In this document: piece by piece, positions 34,825-43,382 of the stretch
Layout: each line of letters starts with the position of its first letter
Numbering within the stretch: the stretch's first letter is position 1
Program-made: the position numbers and the translations under genes
The notes under the pieces: generated by a model
What the model was told of the DNA's origin: nothing
The model's database searches: none
What the model saw: the letters and a program-made list of their open reading frames with translations, nothing else
Assembly: GCA_948471205.1 (NCBI GenBank)
Contig: CAOKRT010000001.1
Location: forward strand, 256,308-320,307
Origin: an uncultured Oscillospiraceae bacterium
GTDB taxonomy: Bacteria; Bacillota; Clostridia; Oscillospirales; Acutalibacteraceae
Direction: 5' to 3'
DNA: 64,000 bases

Positions 34825-36138
34825 TTGAAAATTTTAAAAGCTTTTATTCCTGTGTTGATTTTGGCTTTGGTTTTAAGCGGCTGCTCTTTCAGATTGTTTT
34901 CCACAGCAGAAGAATTAATTTATCCTGTTTCTCCGTCAGGCGAAAATGCCAATGTGCAAAAAGCGCTGGACAGTTATTTTAAAAACGGCTATTCGCTTAA
35001 AACCCCCATAAGCGGTGATTATAAAACATCTTATATTTTTTATGATATTGATTCGGATTCTCAGGAAGAAGCAGTTGCGTTTTGTGAACCTTCATCCAAT
35101 CCCGGCACGGTAAGCATGGCTGTTATTGACAAAGCAGATGCGAACTGGCGTGTTATCTGCTGTATTGAAGGGCAGGGGGCAGATGTTTATTCTGTTGATT
35201 TCCGTGATCTAAACGGTGACGATATACCGGAACTGATTATATTGTGGGATGCTTTCAACAGTTCGGCCAGCCATATTATGTCTGTTTACAGGCAGATTTA
35301 TGATAACGGCAAATTTTCTTTGTCTGCTTTCGGAAAGCCCGTTACAATGAATAATTATATTGCCGTTGACATTGAAAAAGACGGTTTTGACGAACTGCTT
35401 GTTTTTACGGTTGACAGCGGTGATTCCATTTCGGCCGATGCAGTCATTTATTCCTATAAAAAGAGCACACCGGTTGCACTCGGAAGCACAAAACTGGACG
35501 GTCATATAAGCTCATATAAAAATATTGCCTGTGAAAATGTAAACGGTCAGATTTATGTGTATGCCGATGCGGTAAAATCAAACGGCTCACAGATGCTGAC
35601 CGAGGTAATCGTATGGTCGGATTATTATGATACAATTATTTCTCCGTTTTACAGCTATTTTACAGGAATTACAAAAGATACAACACGAAGCGTAAAGCTG
35701 AATTCTGCAGATATTAACGGTGACGGAAGAATAGAAATTCCGCTAGATGCAAAAAAAGACAGTCTGCCGCCGCAGGTTGAGGCTGTTGATTGGAATTACT
35801 ATAAAGATGCTGTATTGCTTCATTCCTGTTATTCGCTTGCGATTGAAAAAAATAATTATCAAATTATTGTTCCCGATCATTATTTTAATGAAATATGCGT
35901 TTCCTATGATGCGGATAACGCCCTTCTGGCAGTCAGTGACAAAAACGGGAAAAATATTTTTAAAATTATTTCCGTTCTTAATTCAGCCTATACGGATAAT
36001 AAAACGGACTATTCCGATTATACGGAAATCATGAATAATTCAGGTTATATTTATCTTGCTTATTCAGGCAATGATTCAGATATAAAAATCACATTGGAAG
36101 ATTTGAAATCTATGATTAAATCATATGAAGGAGAATGA
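34825..36138 (+). CDS. Lipoprotein with FG-GAP/integrin-like acidic repeats
   Basis: The start is TTG 34825, well spaced from AAAGGGG. A signal peptide ends at VLSGC (cysteine at about residue 19). The exported domain repeats Ca-binding-like loops: FYDIDSDSQEEAV, FRDLNGDDIPELI, DIEKDGFDELLV and SADINGDGRIEIP, the pattern of a beta-propeller. It is located 2 bp ahead of the response regulator gene, so it may be the extracellular sensor or accessory of that two-component system. Family function unknown. Confidence 0.75.
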   Translation: MKILKAFIPVLILALVLSGCSFRLFSTAEELIYPVSPSGENANVQKALDSYFKNGYSLKTPISGDYKTSYIFYDIDSDSQEEAVAFCEPSSNPGTVSMAVIDKADANWRVICCIEGQGADVYSVDFRDLNGDDIPELIILWDAFNSSASHIMSVYRQIYDNGKFSLSAFGKPVTMNNYIAVDIEKDGFDELLVFTVDSGDSISADAVIYSYKKSTPVALGSTKLDGHISSYKNIACENVNGQIYVYADAVKSNGSQMLTEVIVWSDYYDTIISPFYSYFTGITKDTTRSVKLNSADINGDGRIEIPLDAKKDSLPPQVEAVDWNYYKDAVLLHSCYSLAIEKNNYQIIVPDHYFNEICVSYDADNALLAVSDKNGKNIFKIISVLNSAYTDNKTDYSDYTEIMNNSGYIYLAYSGNDSDIKITLEDLKSMIKSYEGE

Positions 36139-36140
36139 AT

Positions 36141-36854
36141 ATGAAAAAGGTACTTGTTGCAGAAGATGAAGAATCAATCCGCGAATTTATCGTTATTAAT
36201 CTTACACGAAGCGGATATGAAGTAATGCAGGCAGAAAACGGTGCTGTTGCTCTTGATATATTTAAAAATGAGGGCGGAGATTTTGATGTTGCAATTCTTG
36301 ATATTATGATGCCGGAAATGGACGGGCTTACAGTGTGCAAAGAACTGCGCGGGCTTTCTTCGGATTTGGGGATCATTATGCTTTCTGCCAGAACGCAGGA
36401 AATGGATAAGGTTACGGGGCTGCTTGTCGGCGCAGACGATTATGTAACCAAGCCGTTTTCTCCAAGTGAGCTTATGGCAAGGGTTGATGCAGTTTACAGA
36501 AGAGTTGAGATGACACGTGGCTTCAGAAAGAATGATACCACCGGTGAAACCATACGTCTTGATGAATTTGAGCTGAACCTGCGCAACCGCACGCTTGCAA
36601 AATCAGGGGTGCTTATTGAGCTTACGCAGGTTGAATTTCAGATTATTGAATATTTCTTTAAAAACCCGAATGCCGCTTTAAGCAGAACAGATATTCTTAA
36701 AACGGTTTGGGGCAGCAATTATTACGGCGACGAAAAAATAGTGGATGTTAATATCAGAAGACTTCGTATGAAGATAGAGGATAATCCATCAAGTCCTACA
36801 AGGCTTATTACTATCTGGGGTCTTGGTTATAAATGGGTTACAGACAATAAATAA
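36141..36854 (+). CDS. OmpR/PhoB-family response regulator
   Basis: Receiver domain with VAEDEESIREF acidic pocket, phospho-acceptor D54 in AILDIMMPEMDG and lysine in ADDYVTKPFSPSE; C-terminal winged helix with VEFQIIEYFFKNPNAALSR and VDVNIRRLRMKIEDNP. ATG 36141 is better spaced from AAGGAG than ATG 36135. It resembles WalR/PhoP, but gene context (no walHIJ) does not settle this. It is cotranscribed with the kinase 20 bp downstream. Confidence 0.93.
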   Translation: MKKVLVAEDEESIREFIVINLTRSGYEVMQAENGAVALDIFKNEGGDFDVAILDIMMPEMDGLTVCKELRGLSSDLGIIMLSARTQEMDKVTGLLVGADDYVTKPFSPSELMARVDAVYRRVEMTRGFRKNDTTGETIRLDEFELNLRNRTLAKSGVLIELTQVEFQIIEYFFKNPNAALSRTDILKTVWGSNYYGDEKIVDVNIRRLRMKIEDNPSSPTRLITIWGLGYKWVTDNK

Positions 36855-36874
36855 AAGGTTACGGAATCAATATA

Positions 36875-38416
36875 ATGAAATTTAAAGTTTTTAAAGAATT
36901 GAAAAGTCTTAAATTTGAGGGTATAACAAAACGCTGGCTTATGAATATAGTTAGCGTTATTTTTGCTGTTCTTATCCTTGTGTTTATTGTTGCTGTATTT
37001 TCTTTAAAAACGTATTATTACAATTCTGCTGAAAGTATTTTAAACAGTGGGGCTTCAACCGCTGCCGTTAATTATTTTTCATCTAATCTTGATTCGGGCA
37101 CATCCCTTGAAGCATCTGCCTCTAAATTTATAGACAGCTATTCCTATAAGGATAAAACAACCGTTTGGGTAATTGATAATGAGGGAAATGTCATTGCTTC
37201 ATCAAACGGTTTTATAGAAGGCGCTTTTGAAATGCCGGATTATTCGGTTGCTATGTCCAATTCTGACGGCAGAAGCAGATATGTCGGCAAAGTATATGAC
37301 GGCAGTGATAAAATCATGGCGGTTACAAGGGTAATTAAAAATTCAAACGGAGTAAGCGTGGGCGCAGTAAGGGTTATGACTTCTGTTGAAGAAATTGACA
37401 GGCAGCTATTTGTAATTCTTCTTGTTATTTTCTTTGCACTTGTTCTGATCTTTGTGGCAATTGCCGCATCAAATCTGTTTTTTATCAGCTCTATTGTTAT
37501 TCCGCTTAAAGAAATTACGCAGAAAACAAAGGAAATTTCAGGCGGAAATCTTGATGTAAGAATTGAAAAAAAATATGATGATGAAATCGGAAAGCTTTCA
37601 GATTCCATTAATTCCATGGCATCTGATATTAATGCTGCAGATAAAATGAAAAACGATTTTATTTCCACAATTTCTCATGAACTGCGAACACCGCTTACAT
37701 CCATAAAAGGCTGGGGCGAAACGTTGCTCTTCGGGCTTGACCGTGAAAGAGATGAGGTTACGAATAAAGGCCTTCAGGTAATTGTGAACGAGGCCGGCAG
37801 GCTGGAAGGATTTGTGGAAGAACTGCTTGATTTCAGCAGACTGCAGAGCGGAAGAATGACTTTAAGGCTGATGAAAACCGACATATTTGCCGAACTGGAT
37901 GAAACGGTGTTTACATTCCGTGAGAGAGCAATGAGAGAAGGAATAGAGGTAAGATACAGCATTCCGGATTTTCCTGCTCCTGCAAATGCCGATCCCAACA
38001 GACTGAAACAGGTATTTATGAATATTCTGGATAATGCCTTGAAATATTCAAAAATGAATACAAAAATTTTTGTTAAGGCCGAATTTTCTCAGTTTGAAGG
38101 TAAAAACGCCATTAAAATTTCCATTGCCGATCAGGGATGCGGAATTTCAAAGGAAGATTTGCCGCATGTTATGGAAAAATTTTATAAAGCAAATGTATCT
38201 GTTAGAGGTTCGGGAATCGGTCTTGCCGTAACAAATGAAATTATTAATTTACATAACGGAAAACTTGAAATAGACAGTGAAGAAAATGTAGGCACGCTTG
38301 TAACAATCTACCTTCCGGTTGAAAGTGCGCCGACGAAACAGGAAATTGATATGTCAGAGCCTAAAATTGATGAGGTTACGGATGCTGACATCACATTGAA
38401 AGGTGACAAGTCATAA
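36875..38416 (+). CDS. Sensor histidine kinase with extracytoplasmic Cache-like domain
   Basis: Two membrane segments (about 22-44 and 178-200) bracket an extracytoplasmic domain with VWVIDNEGNVIASSN, like a single Cache fold. A HAMP linker (about 200-255), HisKA with H268 in FISTISHELRTPLTS, and HATPase_c with N box NILDNALKYS, DQGCGIS and GSGIGLAV follow. There is no PAS domain, unlike classical WalK. Length 513. The stop overlaps the next gene's ATG by one base. Confidence 0.93.
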   Translation: MKFKVFKELKSLKFEGITKRWLMNIVSVIFAVLILVFIVAVFSLKTYYYNSAESILNSGASTAAVNYFSSNLDSGTSLEASASKFIDSYSYKDKTTVWVIDNEGNVIASSNGFIEGAFEMPDYSVAMSNSDGRSRYVGKVYDGSDKIMAVTRVIKNSNGVSVGAVRVMTSVEEIDRQLFVILLVIFFALVLIFVAIAASNLFFISSIVIPLKEITQKTKEISGGNLDVRIEKKYDDEIGKLSDSINSMASDINAADKMKNDFISTISHELRTPLTSIKGWGETLLFGLDRERDEVTNKGLQVIVNEAGRLEGFVEELLDFSRLQSGRMTLRLMKTDIFAELDETVFTFRERAMREGIEVRYSIPDFPAPANADPNRLKQVFMNILDNALKYSKMNTKIFVKAEFSQFEGKNAIKISIADQGCGISKEDLPHVMEKFYKANVSVRGSGIGLAVTNEIINLHNGKLEIDSEENVGTLVTIYLPVESAPTKQEIDMSEPKIDEVTDADITLKGDKS

Positions 38417-39387
38417 TGGAAAGCAAAAAATCGCATAAAACGTCAGTGGGCGGACAGGCGCTTATAGAGGGTGTTATGATGCAGGGACCCAAGGGAATGG
38501 CTACTGCCGTAAGAAAACCCGATAAAGAAATTCTGGTTGAATACCATACGGTTAAGCATTTCAAAGATAAATGCAGGGTTTTGGGTTTTCCTGTTATCCG
38601 CGGTGTTGTGAATTTTGCCGAATCTATGATAACAGGCTATAAAACACTTTTATATTCTGCCGAGGTATCCGGTATGGATGATTTAGAAAAAGAAGATTTA
38701 AACCGTTTTGAAAAATGGCTTACCGATAAGTTCGGTGATAAGCTGATGGGTTTTATTACAGGGCTTGCTTCTGTTCTTGGCGTTTGTCTTGCTTTTCTTA
38801 TTTTCATGTATTTTCCTGTGCTGTTTTTCAGCAAGGTAAATGAATGGAGCGCGTATGTGCTCACAGATTACAGGGGGCTTATTGAAGGTTCTCTGAAAAT
38901 AATCATTTTTGTGTTATATATTGCGGCAGTCAGCAGAATGAAAGATATTAAACGTACCTTTATGTATCATGGAGCAGAGCATAAATCTATCGCCTGTTAT
39001 GAACTGGGAAAAGAACTTACCGTTGAAAATGTAAAAAAATGCAGCCGCTTTCATCCAAGATGCGGCACATCGTTTATTTTTGTTATTTTAATTTTCAGTA
39101 TTCTTGTTTATACTGCTGTTTCAAAAATTTTTCCGCATATTGCAGATAACAGAATTTTATGGATATTATTAAAATTGGCTTTTTTGCCGCTGATAATGGG
39201 TATAGGCTATGAATTTATAAAATATGCCGGCAGGCATGATAATCTGTTTGTTAAAATTGTTTCCGCTCCCGGTTTATGGATGCAGCGTCTGACAACAAAA
39301 GAACCGACGGATGATATAATCGAAGTCGGCATACATGCCTTAAAGGCTGTAATAACAGATAATCCAAAGGATGATGAAATAAAGTGA
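38416..39387 (+). CDS. DUF1385 family membrane protein
   Basis: The N-terminus SVGGQALIEGVMMQGPKGMATAVRKP is the DUF1385 signature (YqhQ-like). Four or so membrane segments follow, with YHGAEHKSIACYELGKELTVENV and HPRCGTSF, both invariant in the family. In Bacillus-like genomes it neighbours translation and release-factor genes; here too prmC follows and overlaps by 4 bp. Molecular role not established. Confidence 0.9.
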   Translation: MESKKSHKTSVGGQALIEGVMMQGPKGMATAVRKPDKEILVEYHTVKHFKDKCRVLGFPVIRGVVNFAESMITGYKTLLYSAEVSGMDDLEKEDLNRFEKWLTDKFGDKLMGFITGLASVLGVCLAFLIFMYFPVLFFSKVNEWSAYVLTDYRGLIEGSLKIIIFVLYIAAVSRMKDIKRTFMYHGAEHKSIACYELGKELTVENVKKCSRFHPRCGTSFIFVILIFSILVYTAVSKIFPHIADNRILWILLKLAFLPLIMGIGYEFIKYAGRHDNLFVKIVSAPGLWMQRLTTKEPTDDIIEVGIHALKAVITDNPKDDEIK

Positions 39388-40205
39388 TTTTATCGGAAGC
39401 GTTTAATTACGGGGTATATTTTTTATCAAGCAACGGCATAGATGAGGCGGAGTTTAAATCTCTTTGTCTGGTCTGCCATTGTGCAGGAATAAAAAACAGT
39501 GAATATGCGTTTCACAAAAATGATGGCATAATTATGAAAAAATTTGCCGATTTACTGTGGCGTGTGAAAAACGGTGAGCCGCTGCAGTATGTTATAGGGA
39601 AATGGGATTTTTATGCATCGGAATTCTTTGTGGGCAAGGGTGTTCTTATTCCGAGACCTGAAACAGAAGAACTTACGGAATTGGTTATTAAGAAGGCTTC
39701 TTCGCTGCAGAATCCCGTTATATTTGATTTATGTTCGGGAAGCGGCTGCATCGGTATCAGCGTGGCAAAGGCAGTTAAACATGCCGTTGTTTACTGTGTT
39801 GAAAAAAGTGCGGATGCCATATTTTATCTGCTGAAAAATGCAAACGGTATCGGCAATGTTAAGATTATCAGTGCAGATATAACTTTGCCATCCGAACTGC
39901 CGGATGCAGATATTATTGTTTCCAATCCGCCATATATCAAAACCGATGCACTGCAGAATTTACAGGCAGAAGTGAAACATGAACCGGACATGGCGCTTGA
40001 CGGGGGAGAAGACGGACTTTATTTTTACCGTGTTATCGCAAAAAACTGGAAAAGCCATTTGAAAAGCGGCGGTACACTTTTTCTGGAAATCGGGGATGAA
40101 CAGGGTGAAGAAGTTTCAGATATTCTTTCGGAACACGGTTTCAAAAAAATTGAAGTGTTAAAGGATTTATATAAAAATAACCGTATGGTTAAAGCGATAA
40201 ATTAA
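39384..40205 (+). CDS. prmC: Peptide chain release factor N5-glutamine methyltransferase
   Basis: PrmC methylates the GGQ glutamine of RF1/RF2. The catalytic motif VSNPPYI lies near residue 175, motif I is FDLCSGSGCIGISVAKA, and YVIGKWDFYASEFFVGKGVLIPRPETE, shown for its IPRPETE core, is diagnostic. GTG 39384 is the start, overlapping DUF1385. Length 273. Confidence 0.95.
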   Translation: MILSEAFNYGVYFLSSNGIDEAEFKSLCLVCHCAGIKNSEYAFHKNDGIIMKKFADLLWRVKNGEPLQYVIGKWDFYASEFFVGKGVLIPRPETEELTELVIKKASSLQNPVIFDLCSGSGCIGISVAKAVKHAVVYCVEKSADAIFYLLKNANGIGNVKIISADITLPSELPDADIIVSNPPYIKTDALQNLQAEVKHEPDMALDGGEDGLYFYRVIAKNWKSHLKSGGTLFLEIGDEQGEEVSDILSEHGFKKIEVLKDLYKNNRMVKAIN

Positions 40206-40221
40206 TATCAGGAGATGCATT

Positions 40222-40893
40222 ATGTCTTTAATTAATGTTTTCAGAAACGGCGATCCGCTTCTGATTTTTGCAGTAGTTTTTTCACGTTTGTTTGTTGTAT
40301 TCTGCTGTATGCCTGTTCATGAGGCAGCCCATGGCTGGATGGCATATAAAATGGGCGATTCAACAGCTAAGAATTTCGGAAGATTATCATTAAATCCGTT
40401 TAAACATCTTGATTTAGTGGGAACGGTTATGATATTCTTATTCGGTATCGGTTATGCCAATCCGGTTCCGGTTAATGCAAGAAATTTTAAAAAACCAAAA
40501 AAGGGCATGGCATTAACAGCACTTGCCGGTCCTGTTTCAAATCTTATTATGGCATTTGTGTCTATTTGCATTTATTACTTGCTTCGGCTTCTTCCCGCAA
40601 GCACACCATTGCAATTTATACAACTGTTTTTCAACTTTGCAGCCACAGTCAATGTTACACTTGCGGTATTTAATTTGCTGCCGGTTCCGCCGCTTGACGG
40701 ATCTAAGATACTGGCAATGATTATTCCAAGCAAATTATATTTCAGATACCTGAAATATGAACGCTATGTAATGATTGCACTTCTTGCACTGCTGTTTTTC
40801 GGTTTTCTGGACGGACCAATCAGTTTATTGTCTTCCTTTATGATGAAAATCATATCATTTATACCGAATTTAATTTATAATCTAATTGTTTGA
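40222..40893 (+). CDS. Site-2 protease family membrane protein (M50)
   Basis: A 223-residue membrane protein with zinc motif HEAAH (H33, E34, H37) in the first helices and the second-site motif FNLLPVPPLDGSKIL (the NxxPxxxxDG element) later. It lacks PDZ and CBS domains, so it is neither RseP nor SpoIVFB but the compact group often beside scpA-scpB. Substrate unknown. CAGGAG precedes the ATG. Confidence 0.9.
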   Translation: MSLINVFRNGDPLLIFAVVFSRLFVVFCCMPVHEAAHGWMAYKMGDSTAKNFGRLSLNPFKHLDLVGTVMIFLFGIGYANPVPVNARNFKKPKKGMALTALAGPVSNLIMAFVSICIYYLLRLLPASTPLQFIQLFFNFAATVNVTLAVFNLLPVPPLDGSKILAMIIPSKLYFRYLKYERYVMIALLALLFFGFLDGPISLLSSFMMKIISFIPNLIYNLIV

Positions 40894-40899
40894 GGAAAT

Positions 40900-41622
40900 A
40901 TGGATCAGTTAAACTATAAACTTGAGGTGTTTGAAGGACCTATGGACCTTCTTCTGCATCTGATAAGCAAACATAAATTGAATATTAACGATATACCGAT
41001 TGTTGAGCTTGTTAATCAGTATCTTGATTATGTCAGGCAGATGGAAGCGGCTGATTTTGATGTTGCAGGCGATTTTCTTGAAATGGCGGCAAGACTTATA
41101 TATATTAAAACGGTTTCACTTCTTCCAAGGCATGAAGAGGCTGAAAAGCTTAAAACCGAGCTTACAGGTGAACTTATTGAATACCGCGACTGTAAACTTA
41201 TGGCGGAAAAACTCAGTAAACAGACAGACGGTTTTAACCGTTTTGTGCGTAATCCCCAGCAGGGATATATAAACTATGATTACGAACGGTTTCATGAGGG
41301 CGAAGAACTTTTAAATGCCTATATTTCGGCTGCCGGCAGAGCGCAGAGAAAATTACCGCCGCCGGTTGATTCCTTTAAAGCGATAGTGGCAAGAAAATTT
41401 GTTAATGTAGCTTCAAAAATCAATACGGTTATGAGAAAATTGTGGAGCGGGAAAAAAGTTAAATTTCTGAAACTGTTTGACGGTGCGCAGTCACGCAGTG
41501 ATATCGTTGCCACCTTTCTTGCTGTGTTGGAGCTTACAAAAACAAAGAAAATTTCAATCGAAGGCTCGGTTGAAAATCCTGATATTCAGATAATTAACGA
41601 GGTAGAAAACATTGAAAAATGA
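40900..41622 (+). CDS. scpA: Segregation and condensation protein ScpA
   Basis: ScpA is the kleisin that bridges SMC heads during chromosome condensation. YKLEVFEGPMDLLLHLISKHKLNINDIPI at the N-terminus (key FEGPLDLLLHLI-type motif) and the C-terminal winged-helix region (VATFLAVLELTKTKKISIEG) match. Length 240. It overlaps scpB by 11 bp. Confidence 0.96.
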   Translation: MDQLNYKLEVFEGPMDLLLHLISKHKLNINDIPIVELVNQYLDYVRQMEAADFDVAGDFLEMAARLIYIKTVSLLPRHEEAEKLKTELTGELIEYRDCKLMAEKLSKQTDGFNRFVRNPQQGYINYDYERFHEGEELLNAYISAAGRAQRKLPPPVDSFKAIVARKFVNVASKINTVMRKLWSGKKVKFLKLFDGAQSRSDIVATFLAVLELTKTKKISIEGSVENPDIQIINEVENIEK

Positions 41623-42223
41623 AAACAATATTATAGCAAAGCTTGAAGCAATGCTTTTTGCATCCGGCGAACCTGTTGAAGCGGCTAAGCTTGCTGAACT
41701 TCTGGAACTTGATATTGAAAATATTACAAAGATGCTTGCACATCTCGGTGATTTATATGATGACAGAAACAGCGGCATATGCCTTGTCAGAATAGACGGA
41801 AAATATCAGCTTTGCACAAGAGAGGAATACGGCGATGATGTAAGAGCCCTGCTTGAGGTTAAGAAAAATGCGCCTTTGTCTCAGGCGGCTTTTGAAGTGC
41901 TTGCAATTGTTGCCTATAATAAAACAGTTACAAAAAGCTTTATTGAACAAATCAGAGGAGTGGACTGTTCAGGTTCCATTGCCAATCTTGTTCAAAAGGG
42001 TCTTATTGAAGAAAAAGGCAGGCTTGATTTGCCAGGCAGACCTTTGGTTTACGGTACAACAGACAGATTTTTAAGATGTTTTTCTTTAAACAGCCTTGAG
42101 GATTTGCCGGAATTGCCGTCTGTTGAAGAAGTTGAGAATATAGCAAAGGAAAACGGGCAGACCTCGCTTTTTGAAAGCGAAAACGATAAAACAGGCACCA
42201 CTGAAAAAGAAGACAATGAATAA
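41612..42223 (+). CDS. scpB: Segregation and condensation protein ScpB
   Basis: ScpB dimers bind ScpA in the SMC complex. Tandem winged helices are visible: KLEAMLFASGEPVEAAKLAELL and PLSQAAFEVLAIVAYNKTVTKSFIEQIRGVD, with GRPLVYGTTDRFL afterwards. The start is TTG 41612, preceded by GAGG, inside the end of scpA. The acidic C-terminal tail is typical. Confidence 0.95.
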   Translation: MKNENNIIAKLEAMLFASGEPVEAAKLAELLELDIENITKMLAHLGDLYDDRNSGICLVRIDGKYQLCTREEYGDDVRALLEVKKNAPLSQAAFEVLAIVAYNKTVTKSFIEQIRGVDCSGSIANLVQKGLIEEKGRLDLPGRPLVYGTTDRFLRCFSLNSLEDLPELPSVEEVENIAKENGQTSLFESENDKTGTTEKEDNE

Positions 42224-42269
42224 TACGGTATCTTAAAACAGAAATGTGATTTTTTGAAAGGGTGATATT

Positions 42270-42914
42270 TTGATTATATTTTTAATAATTCTTTCAGTTA
42301 TTATAATAATTGCCGCTGCGCTGCTTTCTGTTTCCGCAACATTTACTGTTATTTATGACGGCGACTGGCAAACAACAGTTAAGGTTTTATGGATTGAAAA
42401 AGAAATTGAGCTTTCAAAGGTGTTATCTTTTATTCTTATGCCGGAAAAAAAAGCAGAAGAGGTAAAATCTAAAAAAGAAACCAAAATAGACGAAAATGAT
42501 AAAAATAAGAAAAAAAAGCCCAATTACATAAAAGAATTGCAGCGCAAAGAAGGCATTGTCGGCATTATGACGTTTGTTTCAAATTTATTTCAGTCTGCAT
42601 CAAATGCCGTAATTACTTTATTTAAGGGCTTCCATATTTATTCGCTTTATGTTAAAATACTTATAGGCGGCGGTGATGCTGCGCAGACAGCGCAGTCATA
42701 CGGCAGGGTTTGCAAGTATTATTATCCGTTGAAAGGCGCCATTTTGGGCGGTATGAAGGTTGATAATTATGATGACTGGATTGCCCCGGATTTTATAGCG
42801 CCCGGAAATGAATACGGACTGCAGTTTATCGGCGCGGTAAGTGTGGCAGTAATACTGAAAGTGCTGTTTTCTGCCGGAAAAACATTTTTGATTAATTTAC
42901 TTAAAAATAAATAA
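42270..42914 (+). CDS. DUF2953 family protein
   Basis: The N-terminus is one hydrophobic segment (IIFLIILSVIIIIAAALLSVSATF), followed by a charged lysine-rich stretch (KSKKETKIDENDKNKKKK) and a C-terminal region with GGGDAAQTAQSYGRVCKYYYPL that is conserved in DUF2953. It starts at TTG 42270 after GAAAGGG. It lies directly before ytfJ; co-occurrence with ytfJ suggests a sporulation link, which is inference. Confidence 0.75.
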   Translation: MIIFLIILSVIIIIAAALLSVSATFTVIYDGDWQTTVKVLWIEKEIELSKVLSFILMPEKKAEEVKSKKETKIDENDKNKKKKPNYIKELQRKEGIVGIMTFVSNLFQSASNAVITLFKGFHIYSLYVKILIGGGDAAQTAQSYGRVCKYYYPLKGAILGGMKVDNYDDWIAPDFIAPGNEYGLQFIGAVSVAVILKVLFSAGKTFLINLLKNK

Positions 42915-42937
42915 TCTTTTTTAAAGGAGATATAATT

Positions 42938-43327
42938 ATGAAAGAAACACCAGTAAACAAAATAATGGAAAAAACCCTTGAGAAAATGCGCGAAATGGTT
43001 GATGTTTCAACAATTATCGGTGAACCGATGATTACCGGTGATACCACTTTAATTCCTGTTTCCAAGGTTTCATACGGCTTTACAAGCGGCGGAACAGATC
43101 TTCCTTCAAAAACCAATGCTGAGCTTTTCGGCGGCGGTGGCGGCGGCGGTATTACGATTAGCCCTGTTGCATTTATTGTTATTCAGAATGATAAGGTAAG
43201 ATTAATGCAGATTGACAATTATACTTCTTCTGCAGACCGTGCAATTGCAATGATTCCGGAACTTGTAGACCAGGTTTCAAAGCTTATTAAATCAAAAGAA
43301 GAAAAAAGCGAAGAAAAAGCGGAATAA
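42938..43327 (+). CDS. ytfJ: GerW/YtfJ family sporulation protein
   Basis: A 129-residue protein with MREMVDVSTIIGEPMITGDTTLIPVSKVSYGF, the glycine-rich FGGGGGGGITISPVAF and a C-terminal VSKLIKSKEEKS tail: the YtfJ/GerW pattern. In Bacillus it is a spore protein needed for normal germination. AAAGGAG precedes the ATG. Confidence 0.93.
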   Translation: MKETPVNKIMEKTLEKMREMVDVSTIIGEPMITGDTTLIPVSKVSYGFTSGGTDLPSKTNAELFGGGGGGGITISPVAFIVIQNDKVRLMQIDNYTSSADRAIAMIPELVDQVSKLIKSKEEKSEEKAE

Positions 43328-43341
43328 TATTTTAAAATTTT

Positions 43342-43376
43342 AATCACCTGCTGCATATATATTTTAGCAGGTGATT
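43342..43376 (+). promoter_or_regulatory. Hairpin that terminates ytfJ and covers the dacF ribosome binding site
   Basis: A perfect 11-bp stem, AATCACCTGCT (43342-43352) with AGCAGGTGATT (43366-43376), loop 13 nt, is followed by ATTTTGTTG. The 3' arm contains AGGTGATT, the best Shine-Dalgarno match for dacF. The same hairpin could act as a weak terminator and block dacF translation on read-through transcripts. Confidence 0.6.
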
Positions 43377-43382
43377 ATTTTG

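Noticed and set aside
40222-40893. SpoIVFB, the sigma K activating protease
   Set aside because: The protein has M50 motifs, but it lacks a CBS domain and sits with prmC and scpA rather than spoIVFA.
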